This document shows positions 21,729 through 32,306 of a stretch of 64,000 bases of DNA, one piece after another. A program made the translations under genes and the position numbers. The notes under the pieces are model-generated. The model did no database searches, was not told the origin of the DNA, and worked only from the letters and a program-made list of their open reading frames with translations. This DNA comes from Scilla litardierei (lineage: Eukaryota; Streptophyta; Magnoliopsida; Asparagales; Asparagaceae): positions 8,299,860-8,363,859 of the forward strand of contig CM061130.1 of assembly GCA_030789695.1 (NCBI GenBank). The letters are read 5' to 3'. How positions within the stretch are numbered: position 1 is the stretch's first letter; each line of letters opens with the position of its first letter.

Positions 21729-24216
21729 TCCAATCTTACAATTGCGAATTAACGAAACAACGATAATAACGGAATGTCCATTAAATAAATTGCAACATCC
21801 GAGTCATAAGCCCTGAGTCTAGTTGTTTTCTTAGGACCCTAGGTGATAAGAAGGCTTAGTTAGACGTCCGTGTTTGCTAGTTAGAGGCCTCTGATTGTTA
21901 GTTAGACTCCCTATCAGCCATTGATTCAATCTTCGTAGGAGTTACCTTAGTGGACCTTGTTTACCCTTGACCATATTAGACTTTTAGGAATTTCCTTTAG
22001 TCGTTCGCTTGGTTTCATCGATTTCGGACCAAGCTGAACGCATTCATTTACCGTCTACCCTTTAGAACTCTTAGCGCTTAGTTTTTAATCTTTAGTTGGT
22101 CGACCGTAGGAATTTCTCCGTAGACTTTTCTGATTCATAACCTAGGCGTAAGAATGCTTTGATCACCTGACCAATTTCCTTGCCTCGATTCACGAGATCG
22201 CCTCATGACGATCGTCGTCAATCTTCAAACATCGCCATTGCAAAACTTGAACCTTCTGAAAGTGTTTTTCAATCTTCTCTTCCACTAAGTTTAATTTTGT
22301 TCAAAATTTTAATATACCTATATTTCACCCTCCTTCATTGATTTAAAATTTTAAAACGTTTGTCGGAATTTTTGAATACTGGCTTATGGTATTTTCCCAG
22401 CCTATATTTTTCATACTTATGTAAATGTGTCGTTCTTTCATATATTAGTTTTACTTTTGCCCTGCCCAATTCGATTTATAATTTTCCCTCTTATTTGTGT
22501 TATTTGAATGATACGCCGTGTTTACCTTAATATACTTTCAAGACATATGGAATTGCAGCTTTCAGCAAGTTAGACTTGCTCGTCGTTTTCGCTACTTCAG
22601 ATTTTTGCAAAATTACTATTTTCATAGCCTCTTCCTGCTTTAGACCCTCCCTGATTTGATTTTAAAGATTTGCTATTCGATCTTGATAATTCTTATGCTA
22701 AATTACTATTATTTTCTTTCCGCTCACCATACACGCTTTTAGAAAAATTTCTCAACCAAATTGAATTTCAATTATATTTTTATATCCGTGCCAGACTTGT
22801 TGAGCTCGTATATTAAGAACCTTGTGTAACTCTGTTTCTCATTTTTGGCAAACCTTGGTTCTCTAAAAGTAGTTTCAATGTTGGTTATTTTAAATTTCTC
22901 CATAGCCTAAAAGTTTTGAAAGCATTTAACATGAGTTTAAATTCTTCCGTTACTTGATTTCATTCTTTGACTTCCCAAAACTTTTTGAAAAAATTATATT
23001 AAATTACTAACGTATAGAATTTTCTAAACCATGTCCTTAATATTCGTGTAAATGATTTTACTCCCTTTCTTAATGATTTTATATAAACCAATAAAACATT
23101 TTCTCTTATTATGAATATTCGACTCAAACTTATTTCAACTCGCTTTATCGATCTTCAAATATTTTATACAGATGAGGAATTCCAATTTTTTTTGAAGTAC
23201 AACAGTTTTCAAACTCCACGTGTTTTAGCTTATGCTATTTACCCTATTTTCTTTCTGTATCCTATTTAAGCATCACTACATCTCTTTTTTTCCCTCAACC
23301 TAAACAACACCATTGAGTCAATGTTTCGTCTAACCAAGCTGTCTCCTTGTATTCGTCCTATCTGAACTCGTGCTTATCGATCCTTCCCTCGTCACGCTCT
23401 CGACCTCTCTTTATTGCTTAGGCCTTAGGGTCCTTCAATGTCTGTGTCAACTCTTAGTTGTTAGTAGACCCTTGGACCCTTGTGAGGTTGTCGTGGTGCA
23501 CGTACCTAAGTTGTGTACGTGGGCTTGAATGAGAATTCCCATAGTATATTGATGGTTGCATATTGAGTGATATATATATATATATACTCGGAGTTATTCG
23601 TGATGGTATGAAGTTGTTGTGTGTTAGTCGTTATAGATTTTTGCGAGGATAGCTATACTATACTAGGGATGCCTGTGTATATAAGAGTTAGCGTTGAAAT
23701 ATCTAAGTTGTGTATGTAGTCAGAGATACTTATAATGGTTGAAATAAAATGATTGGTAAAGCTATGTGTATGCTAGGTGTGATGATAATAAGTGTATGTA
23801 TAGTTAAGGGAGTAGGCCTACTATATGACCTATACACTAGTACGTATAAATATGGTAGTAGGATTATAATTTTGATTGGTATTGCCTGCTTTTACGGGAT
23901 GTTGCATGCGTGCATACCGTGAGGTATACACGACTATTGCACATCTTAATTACGTATGTGTGAATGTGTTAGTATACTAATTATAGGTAGTAGGCTATGG
24001 TGTGAATATATACATTATTTATGTGTGACTATACGGTGAATGTTTGTACTAGAGAGGGTATTATAAATATGTGGGTGCTGATGTCTGTAATGTTATTATT
24101 ATGGTATATAATTAGATTGAACTATGTGGGTGCTACCTGACTAAATATTAAGTGTGATTGACCTATGGTATGCATATGGTTGTATTGGTAGATATATATA
24201 TATACATACATATATA
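21729..24216 (+). other. LARD-like internal region, left part (non-coding)
   Basis: About 2.5 kb with no gene. The leader at about 21772-21825 (AATGTCCA, then CCGAGTCATAAG and TGAGTCTA) aligns with the Gypsy-C leader at about 44975-45035 on the minus strand, which supports descent from a related element. The rest is T-rich, changing after 23500 to TATGTGTGA-like sequence rich in TA dinucleotides. Confidence 0.7.
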
Positions 24217-26251
24217 TCTATATTATAAAAGAGGGATGTTATCAAGAGAAATTGGATAAGAGATATTGGAAAAGAGAAATTGGATAAGAGATATCTATAT
24301 TATAAAAGAGGGATGTTATCAAGAGAAATTGGATAAGAGATATTGGAAAAGAGAAATTGGATAAGAGATATCTATATTAAAAAAGAGGGATGTTATCAAG
24401 AGAAATTGGATAAGAGATATTGGAAAAGAGAAATTGGATAAGAGATATCTATATTATAAAAGAGGGATGTTATCAAGAGAAATTGGATAAGATATATTGG
24501 AAAATAGAAATTGGATAAGAGATATCTATAATATAAAAGAGGGATGTTATCAAGAGAAATTGGATAAGAGATATTGGACATGTGAAATTGGATAAGAGAT
24601 ATCTATATTATAAAAGAGGGATGTTATCAAGAGAAATTGGATAAGAGATATTGGAAAAGAGAAATTGGATAAGAGATATCTATATTATAAAAGAGGGAAG
24701 TTATCAAGAGAAATTGGATAAGAGATATTGGAAAAGAGAAATTGGATAAGAGATATCTATATTATAAAAGAGGGATGTTATCAAGAGAAATTGGATAAGA
24801 GATATTGGAAAAGAGAAATTGGATAAGAGATATCTATATTATAAAAGAGGGATGTTATCAAGAGAAATTGGATAAGAGATATTGGAAAAGAGAAATTGGA
24901 TAAGAGATATCTATATTATAAAAGAGGGATGGTATCAAGAGAAATTGGATAAGAGATATTGGAAAATAGAAATTGGATAAGAGATATCTATAATATAAAA
25001 GTGGGATGCTATCAAGAGAAATTAGATAAGAGATATTGGACATGAGAAATTGGATAAGAGATATCTATATTATAAAAGAGGGATGTTATCAAGAGAAATT
25101 GGATTAGAGATATTGGACAAGATAAATTGGATAAGAGATATCTATATTATAAAAGAGGGATGTTATCAAGAGAAATTGAATAAGAGATATTGGACAATAG
25201 AAATTGGATAAGAGGGATGTTATCAAGAGAAATTGGATAAGATATATTGGAAAAGAGAAATTGGATAAGAGATATATATATTATAAAAGAGGGATGTTAT
25301 CAAGAGAAATTGGATAAGAGATATTGGAAAAGAGAAATTGGATAAGAGATATCTATTATATAAAAGAGGGATGTTATCAAGAGAAATTGGATAATAGATA
25401 TTGGACATGAGAAATTGGATAAGAGATATCTATATTATAAGAGAGGGATGTTATCAAGAGAAATTGGATAAGAGATATCTATATTATAAAAGAGGGATGT
25501 TATCAAGAGAAATTGGATAAGAGATATTGGAAAAGAGAAATTGGATAAGAGATATCTATATTATAAAAGAGGGATGTTATCAAGAGAAATTGGATAAGAG
25601 ATATTGGAAAAGGGAAATTGGATAAGAGATATCTATATTATAAAAGAGGGATGTTATCAAGAGAAATTGGATAAGAGATATTGGCTAAGAGAAATTGGAT
25701 AAGAGATATCTATATTATAAAACAGGGATGTTATCAAGAGAAATTGGATAAGATATATTGGAAAAGAGAAATTGGATAAGAGATATCTATATTATAAAAC
25801 AGGGATGTTATCAAGAGAAATTGGATAAGAGATATTGGAAAAGAGAAATTGGATAAGGGATATCTATATTATAAAAGAGGGATGTTATCAAGAGAAATTG
25901 GATAAGAGATATTGGAAAAGAGAAATTGGATAAGGGATATCTATATTATAAAAGAGGGATGTTATCAAGAGAAATTGGATAAGTGATATTGAAAAAGAGA
26001 AATTGGATAAGAGATATATATATATATTATAAATGAGGGATGTTGTCAAGAGAAATTGTATAAGAGATATTGGAAAAGAGAAATTGGATAAGAGATATCT
26101 ATAATATAAAAGAGGGAAGTTATCAAGAGAAATTGGATACGAGATATTGGAAAAGAGAAATTGGATAAGAGATATCTATAATATAAAAGAGGGATGTTAT
26201 CAAGAGAAATTGGATAAGAGATATTGGAAAAGAGAAATTGGATAAGAGATA
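24217..26251 (+). repeat. Tandem array of Helitron 5' ends (77-bp unit, about 26 copies)
   Basis: The typical unit is 77 bp: TCTATATTATAAAAGAGG, ATGTTATCAAG, then two AGAAATTGGATAAGAGATA motifs separated by TTGGAAA. Most units differ at only a few positions; some are shortened (for example near 25200 and 25440-25490). Every unit starts with the terminal TC motif, so each could act as a 5' end. Translated frames across the array are simple repeats, not proteins. Confidence 0.92.
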
Positions 26252-26639
26252 TCTATATTACAATTGAGGGCAGAATTTGAATTTGTCCTATGTGGCAATG
26301 TCACATCAAGTTTTGGAGGGAAATTTTTGGGTTGAAGAGAAATTTGTTGGGAATACACAAAAACATCGAAATTAGGAATAGCCTTTTGATATTAGTTATG
26401 TAAAAAAAATGTTGTGCATAGACAATCTCATCTTGGGAATGAACCCGAGCGGTGGGAGAATGAACGCGGGAGATGCTGCCAACTCATTGATCCGCGTTGT
26501 AAAACCCTGTAAAATTTCGATTCCATCTGCTGATATTTCAGGGGAAACTAATAATTATTGATGTTTGTTTAAAATTACGTGGGTCCAAGATTTTTAAATG
26601 AACAGTGTCCCAAGGACACGGGTTATATGTAGGGCGCCG

Positions 26640-27125
26640 AAGGCGCCCGCTAAATTTTTTAACGCTGATTTGTTGTTCCGCGCCTAAGGCACCCGCTCCG
26701 TTCGGCGCGGGCTAAATTTTTTAACGCTGATTTGTTGTTCCGCGCCTAAGGCACCCGCTCCGTTCGACGCGGGCTAAATTTTTTAACGCTGATTTGTTAT
26801 TCCGCGCATAAGGCACCCGCTCCGAAATTGTTGTTTTACGTCGAGTTTGTTGTTCTGCGCCGAAGGCACCCACGTCGAATTTGATGTTCTGTGTCGAAGG
26901 CGCATGCGCTGAATTTGTTATTCCGCGCCAAAGGCGCCCGCGCCATTTTTTAACGCTGATTTGTTGTTCCGCGCCTAAGGCACATGCGTCGAAATTGTTG
27001 TTTTACGTCGAATTTGTTGTTCTGCGCCGAAGGCACCCACGTCGAATTTGGTGTTCTGTGTCGAATGCGCATGCGTTGAATTTGTTGTTCCGCACCGAAG
27101 GCACCCACGCCGAAGGCGCCTGTGC
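26640..27125 (+). repeat. GC-rich degenerate repeats in Helitron body
   Basis: Units of about 50 bp combine TTTTTTAACGCTGATTTGTT with GCGCCTAAGGCACCCGC or close variants. The palindromic GGCGCC/GCGCC words form small hairpins. The short Helitron at 918-1505 carries the same words, so this is a family feature. Confidence 0.8.
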
Positions 27126-27252
27126 CCCTAAATATTGTAAGCTAATTTGTTTTCTTTTAAATTTTGGCTTTGAAAAAAAAATTTCGCGGAACAAAGATTT
27201 CGCAAGGGAAAATCTTAAATGAACCGTGCCCGCGGGCACGGGTTATGACTAG

Positions 27253-28229
27253 TATATATATATGTTGGAGTGGTAGTGGTATATGTATGAATGCCGTGTT
27301 ACGTATATAGAATATTCTGATATGTGTATTGAGTCTCACTCAAGCTTGAGTGGGTATACTCTAAGTATATTGAATGTAAGTTGTAGTTTGAATATATCAA
27401 TGTTTGATGTATGTATAGTGATAGGAGTGTTGTGCCTGGTTGTGCTACGCACATGATTGTGGGTCGCTACGCCAGTATATAGTTATAGGTGTTGGTCTTG
27501 TGGTATAGCTAACTACTAAGGACTTGCTCGTGTGAACGTATGTGTACTAGCTAAAACTAGGTGTGTTTGTGTGCTAGTTATATAATGGTACGATTGGTGT
27601 ATGTAAATGAAATGTTAGCGTGTATGGGTGTGCACCATGCACGGGTAAGTATGTGCTTAGTTATAGGAATTGATGACTACGATATATGTGGCGTGTCGTA
27701 AATACAGTTATAGGACCGTATGTGATGAGAATATATGGTGAACTATTTGCATGCACTGTATGACTATATGTTGTGAAATTATAGTAGTGGTGAATGTATA
27801 TTAAATATAGTGAACTTGATTTAATAATGGTATGGTGTGACTATATGTGTTGAGATGTTTGGTATTGGACGAATATTAGAGGGTAGTATACCCTTGATGT
27901 TTGTGCATAGGTAGCTATCTATACGTAGAGCAATGATTGTATTTGCTAGTATGAGATCATACCTATATAAGTATCTGAACTATTGTTTTGTGTGTAGCAG
28001 TTATATAAGGGATGCATGTTTATATATACCTGATTGAAATACATGTATGAAGTTGACGGACTATAATAGGTATTAATGTATAACGTACGTGAATGTAGAT
28101 ATATACGTGTTGGTAGTAATAATGTTTGACTACCTAGTGCATATATACGCACTTGTAATGACTATACCTGGTTGAATTATTATATGACTTGATTGGGGTA
28201 GTTACTAGAGCGACTAGCTATATTAGAAA
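27253..28229 (+). other. LARD-like internal region, right part (non-coding)
   Basis: A TATGTG/TAGTA-rich sequence continuing that found left of the Helitron. No gene or similarity seen. Confidence 0.7.
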
Positions 28230-28264
28230 GTCCGAGGACGGACTTTATTCTAAGGTGGGGAGGA
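28230..28264 (+). promoter_or_regulatory. Pre-PPT hairpin and polypurine tract, LARD-like element
   Basis: The inverted repeat GTCCGAGGACGGAC (28230-28243) is followed by AAGGTGGGGAGGA abutting the 3' LTR at 28265. Gypsy-C and Gypsy-A have the same hairpin layout, TTCCGAGGACGGAA in coding sense. Confidence 0.8.
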
Positions 28265-31095
28265 TGTAACGACCACTTTTCGTGGTACGTTGTTCGTGCA
28301 CGTGCTTTGTCCGTGCACGTGTTTGTTTTAGACTTTGTTCGTTTGTGAACACTTTCGTGTGATATGCCGTTGCGAACGTCTCTGAGAATATTAAATAGTG
28401 GCACTATTTTGGAACGACGTTTCTCGAGTCGTTTTCCCACAATTTACACTTACTCGATGAGACGTGACGATTCTCACTCTTGACGGGAGACGTTTCTATT
28501 TTTAGTCTCGTCGTCCGACGTCGAAATCGAGATCCGTCTTCTTAGTTAGCTCACATTCGTCTTCACGATCACCACGATATTTATTTTATAATTTTTGGAG
28601 TTTATTTGACCACTTTTATATTTTTAACAAGTTTTATATTATTTTTAATAATTAATTTTTAAATTATTTGCGGCCAAATAAAATTTATTTATGTTTTAAA
28701 CGTTTTAAAGAATTTTTGAGCCAATTTCCAGCTCATTTGGACCAAGTCAAATCCTTGGGTGAGTTGGAGAAGTTGAGATTTAAATTTTAAATTATTTTAA
28801 ACTTCTAATCCTATTAGATTTAGCCCTAGACCAAGTCAACCCATCTATACTATATAAGCAACCCCTAGGAAGACCTATTTTCGCAAGAAATTAGCCCTAG
28901 CCTCTTCCAAAACTCAGATTTGACGTTGCGACGATTCGTCGCAACGTTGCGACGTTCAGCCACCGCAGCGACCGAAGGAAACGGCCCCGTTCCCCCGCTC
29001 CGACCGAAGCCCCACCCCGCATCCAAGCGCTCCGCATCGCTGCAGCCGCTAGCCGCTCCGTTCCATCGGTCTGACCGAGGGATTGGCCCGCACCAAGCAG
29101 CTCCGCATCGCAGCACAGCTTTCCGCACCGTCGCCCGCTTGTCGCTCCGCTCCGCAGCCCGCACGACCGACCCGCTGCTCCGCACCGACCGCTGTTGCGA
29201 GCGCTGCAACGTTGCAACGCTGCCCCGCCCCGCATCCAAGCGTCTGACCGAGGCTCTCGACCGGTCTGACCGATAGGAACCCTCGCACCAAGCCTCGCCC
29301 CGCAGCCGCTGCACACCCCAACGTCGCAGCCCCCGCATTTTGAGCGCACGACCGAGAGATTCCCCCGCATTGGCTGTGTACGACCGATGGCCATTCGTCG
29401 CAACCCCGCATCCGTCGCACCGCTTGCCTCCGTGGGCCCCCCAAGTTCTCCAGAGTTATTGTGGGTCCCTCAAAGGCCCCTAGGACTACTGTGGGCCCCA
29501 CCTAGGTGCTTGCTCTTTGAGGATTCGTCGCGTACGACGTCGTCGCACGTCGTAGCCCGTCGTCGCACGTGCGAGCTTTGGAATCTGGAATCGTCGCCCC
29601 GGTCGATTGCTCTGAAATTTCCAGCGAGGAATCTAATTGGAATCTGGACTTGGAGCGCGATCTTTTATTCCAACCCCCGGCGTCGCTACCCGACGCCGGT
29701 GTAGCTTTCGCGTCGTGTTGAGGTAACGTTTTGCACCCCTAGGACCCCCAACCAAATTGCATGCTAATCAAGACTAAAATCAGTATTTTCAAAGTATTTT
29801 AAATGTTTTAAATTCACTAATGAAGATTAATAATATGGACTTTAGGCCGGTGGACTTGTGCACGTAGAATAATTGTGATTTTCGGACTCATTGGACGGTG
29901 TGCTCAGACGTCGCACTTGCAGGCAAGTGAAACTTGCCAACTCTTGTGTAGGGCCATGTTTTTAGGCCACTTCCTTGCTTTTAGCGTAAAAGAGACTAGT
30001 CAGTGAAATGATAGCTGGCTAGACGCCTACTTGATCTAGTTTGACAACGAAACTAGATCCGTCACCTAAATGATCTAGCTTGACAACGAAGCTAGATCCA
30101 ACCCTTAAACTTGTCATCCATGCATGCTAAACTGTCACGTTTACTTTTCTTACTTGTACTCTTTACTACTTGTCATGCCATGTCATCCATGCATTGATTG
30201 TTGCATCGTAGCACACGCTACAATACTTGTCCTCGTACTACTTGTCCGGCTAGGTGCACCCCTACGCCATACTTGTTTACACACTTCCTGGCTCGTGGTC
30301 CAGAAGCGAGCATTCCAAGTTCGGGGGTAAGGCCCTGGCTCGACACACGTGGAGGGGTAGGGATAAACGTTCACTTGAGCTTAGGAGTGGCCTGATCAGC
30401 CCTCTAGCCAAAAGACAGAATCTCTGTGCACGAGGTGCTTACTTTTCTTGTCTTGTACTTGTCTTGTGAATGCCATGCCATGCTCGTACTTTACTTTACT
30501 TTACTTTACCTGCTGCACTCATACTTTAACTGCCGTGTCATTGCATCATGCTAGAACTGCTAGGTTGCTCTTACTTGTACTTTCAGTTTCACTTGCACAA
30601 GTCTTCCAGACTTGCTGACATGTGCCCCTTGCTCTTTTGGGTGTCACATGTTAGACCCTGAGCCAGAGACCGTTGCTGAGTACGTGATGTTTTGCTGACG
30701 CTGAGTCTGAGTCCATGATTGCACAGGAGGATTTTGGTGGACACCGGTGACCATTCTTTGAGTCTTTGTTGAGCTTTATTTTGCTTTAGGCCTTTTGTTA
30801 GTTGGTGCGTAGCACCGTTGTTTTGTACTTTGTACTTTTGTTGGCCATGTTTGGGCCTTTAGTCTCTTTTTCTTTTAGCCTGGTGGCTTTTCTGCGATGT
30901 TGGAATTATATTTATGGATATTCTGAGATTATTCTTTTGTCTCATTTCATTATTATTATCTTGTTTCGCTCGCGTTGCAAGGACCTGCAGTTTTAAATTT
31001 GATTGACGCTTATCGGACTTGCAGCTTTGTAGCTTCAAGTCTGAGCGGGCCTTCTCACGCTTCGCCTCCATATTTTTGGGAAGCGGGGCGTGACA
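28265..31095 (+). repeat. LARD-like element 3' LTR
   Basis: 2831 bp. It matches the 5' LTR except for about eight scattered substitutions and a 3-bp deletion near 30803. It carries the same TATA box, GC-rich palindromic block and GTGACA end. Confidence 0.92.
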
Positions 31096-31288
31096 CTTTG
31101 GGCTTGGAAGACTGGCCGGTAGGTTTGGGCTTGGATGTCCTCTTCCTCTTCAACGGTGTTGAAGACGAAGAGGGGGGACGAGTGGTCTTGGCCCTACGCT
31201 TAGGTGGGGTCGAAGCAGTCGCGGCCTCTATGGTCATGGGGGATGCCCTAGAAGAGGTAATCGGGATTCTCGTTCTTGCCATGATCAC
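31096..31288 (-). pseudogene. Copia third ORF, N-terminal part
   Basis: First 64 codons of the extra Copia ORF. The start is ATG at 31288, with a second ATG two codons later. It is basic and Ser/Thr/Pro-rich (KRRAKTTRPPSSSS, LKRKRTSKPKPTG), resembling a nuclear-localisation or nucleic-acid-binding tail, though that is a guess. It is cut at 31096 by the LARD-like insertion; the remainder is at 17358-18870. Confidence 0.7.
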
Positions 31289-31574
31289 GGCACAACGAGT
31301 TCAATCAAGCGATAAGAGAAGATCAAACAACCTAGCTCAAACCCTAGAACCTAACACAACAAGCCCTAAGAATGAATCCGAAACCCTAGAGGTGAAAACA
31401 AGTCCTAAGACAAACCCTAGGGATGAAAACGAGACCTAGGAAGGAGGGAGTTACCTAGGGGAGTGATCGACGGCGACTGGCGGCGGAGTTGGCCGGAAAA
31501 ATGGCCGGAGAACGACGGAAGTCGAAAGGTCACGAGCGGGGTTTGGGAGATTTTCGAGCTGGAGAAACGAAAAC
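31289..31574 (-). other. Leader of Copia third ORF
   Basis: Non-coding sequence between the palindromic array and the third-ORF start. In coding sense it is pyrimidine-rich with CCCTAGG words and donor-like CTAG/GTAACT near 31450. No clear TATA box was found. Confidence 0.5.
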
Positions 31575-31960
31575 AACCGACTAGAATGCAAAACGATCGG
31601 ATAGAATTGGTATAAGTCGGTCGGGATTGCGAAAAGATGTGATTGCCCTAGAGCACTTAGTCGGTCACAGTTCAAGCACTGACCGACTAGATTACGATCT
31701 AGTCGGTCGGTCAATGAGCTTAAACCGACTAAGTCGAAACAGAGGCAAAACGAAAATTCTAGGGCTAGAGTTAGTCGGTCACAGTTCAATAACTGACCGA
31801 CTAGTTTTCAATCTAGTCGGTCGGTAAGAGAACTGCGACCGACTAAAAGAAGTCAATGACAAAGGAAAGTTCAAGCTTGAACTAGTCGGTCGGAGTTCAC
31901 TAGCTGACCGACTAGATGAGCATCTAGTCGGTTGGCTGATGAACTGAAACCGACTAGAAG
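31575..31960 (-). promoter_or_regulatory. Internal palindromic array upstream of Copia third ORF
   Basis: About three units of the same TAGTCGGTC/GACCGACTA hairpins as in the Copia LTR, with single outlying half-sites at 31575 and 31616. It lies between pol and the third ORF, about 290 bp upstream of the third-ORF ATG. A promoter role is inferred from its place next to the TATA box in the LTRs. Confidence 0.65.
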
Positions 31961-32306
31961 AGTCCAAAAGTTGATAAAAAGTTCTCTCCATGAAATACTT
32001 GGACGAAACATCTTAACCCTCTCATAAGTCATCTAAACTACCCCATAAAACATCGAAATCTCAAATATTCAAATAAGAATTCGAGCAAAAATTCAAACAT
32101 ATCACATAAAATCCCGAAAAATTCAAGAAGTCTAGCATGACGAAATATTGCGAAATATAATAGCATGCAAGATAATTGAATGAAACATGAATCCTATATC
32201 TCGGATTCACCCATAATCCCTAATTCTCGACGCAACCACACAAAGGAGTCCTCCTTTAGGGGTTTCGTGAAAATATCGGCGATTTGCTTTTGGGTTTCAA
32301 CGTACA
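31961..32306 (-). other. Copia pol 3' end after frameshift, and spacer
   Basis: Beyond the frameshift near 32320, another frame on the minus strand continues the conserved RNase H C-terminus ([17 protein letters not shown] around 32250-32300) to a stop near 32195. The rest, down to the array, is AT-rich spacer. Confidence 0.7.

Larger units (their letters stand above)
24217..27252 (+). mobile_element. Helitron with multiplied 5' terminus, in LARD-like element
   Basis: A plus-strand Helitron. It starts TCTATATTATAAAAGAGG and ends with a GC hairpin (CCGTGCCCGCGGGCACGG), then TTATGACTAG at 27252. Flanking bases are A at 24216 and T at 27253, as expected. There is no target-site duplication and no Rep/helicase gene. 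24217-26251 is an array of its own 5' end. 26252 onward, starting TCTATATTACAATTGAGG, is the ordinary body, matching the short copy at 918-1505. Confidence 0.85.
18871..31095 (+). mobile_element. LARD-like non-autonomous LTR element in Copia third ORF
   Basis: Plus-strand orientation from primer site and PPT. TSD is CTTTG (18866-18870 and 31096-31100). LTRs are 2834 bp and 2831 bp and nearly identical (about eight substitutions and one 3-bp indel by eye). The internal region (21705-28264) has no gag or pol and carries a nested Helitron. The LTR start TGTAACGACC, primer site, leader and pre-PPT hairpin match Gypsy-C or Gypsy-A. It is best read as a deletion derivative of a Tekay-type element mobilised in trans. 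It is the youngest LTR element here. Confidence 0.88.

Noticed and set aside
24396..25408. Minus-strand frames rich in Tyr/Leu/Ser in the Helitron array
   Set aside because: Pure translation of the 77-bp tandem repeat.
24217..26251. Regular repeats resembling a CRISPR array
   Set aside because: Units are directly abutting with no unique spacers, and the context is a plant Helitron.
26881..27222. 113-codon plus-strand frame in the Helitron body
   Set aside because: Lies in degenerate GC-rich family repeats; no similarity, and the short Helitron copy does not preserve it.
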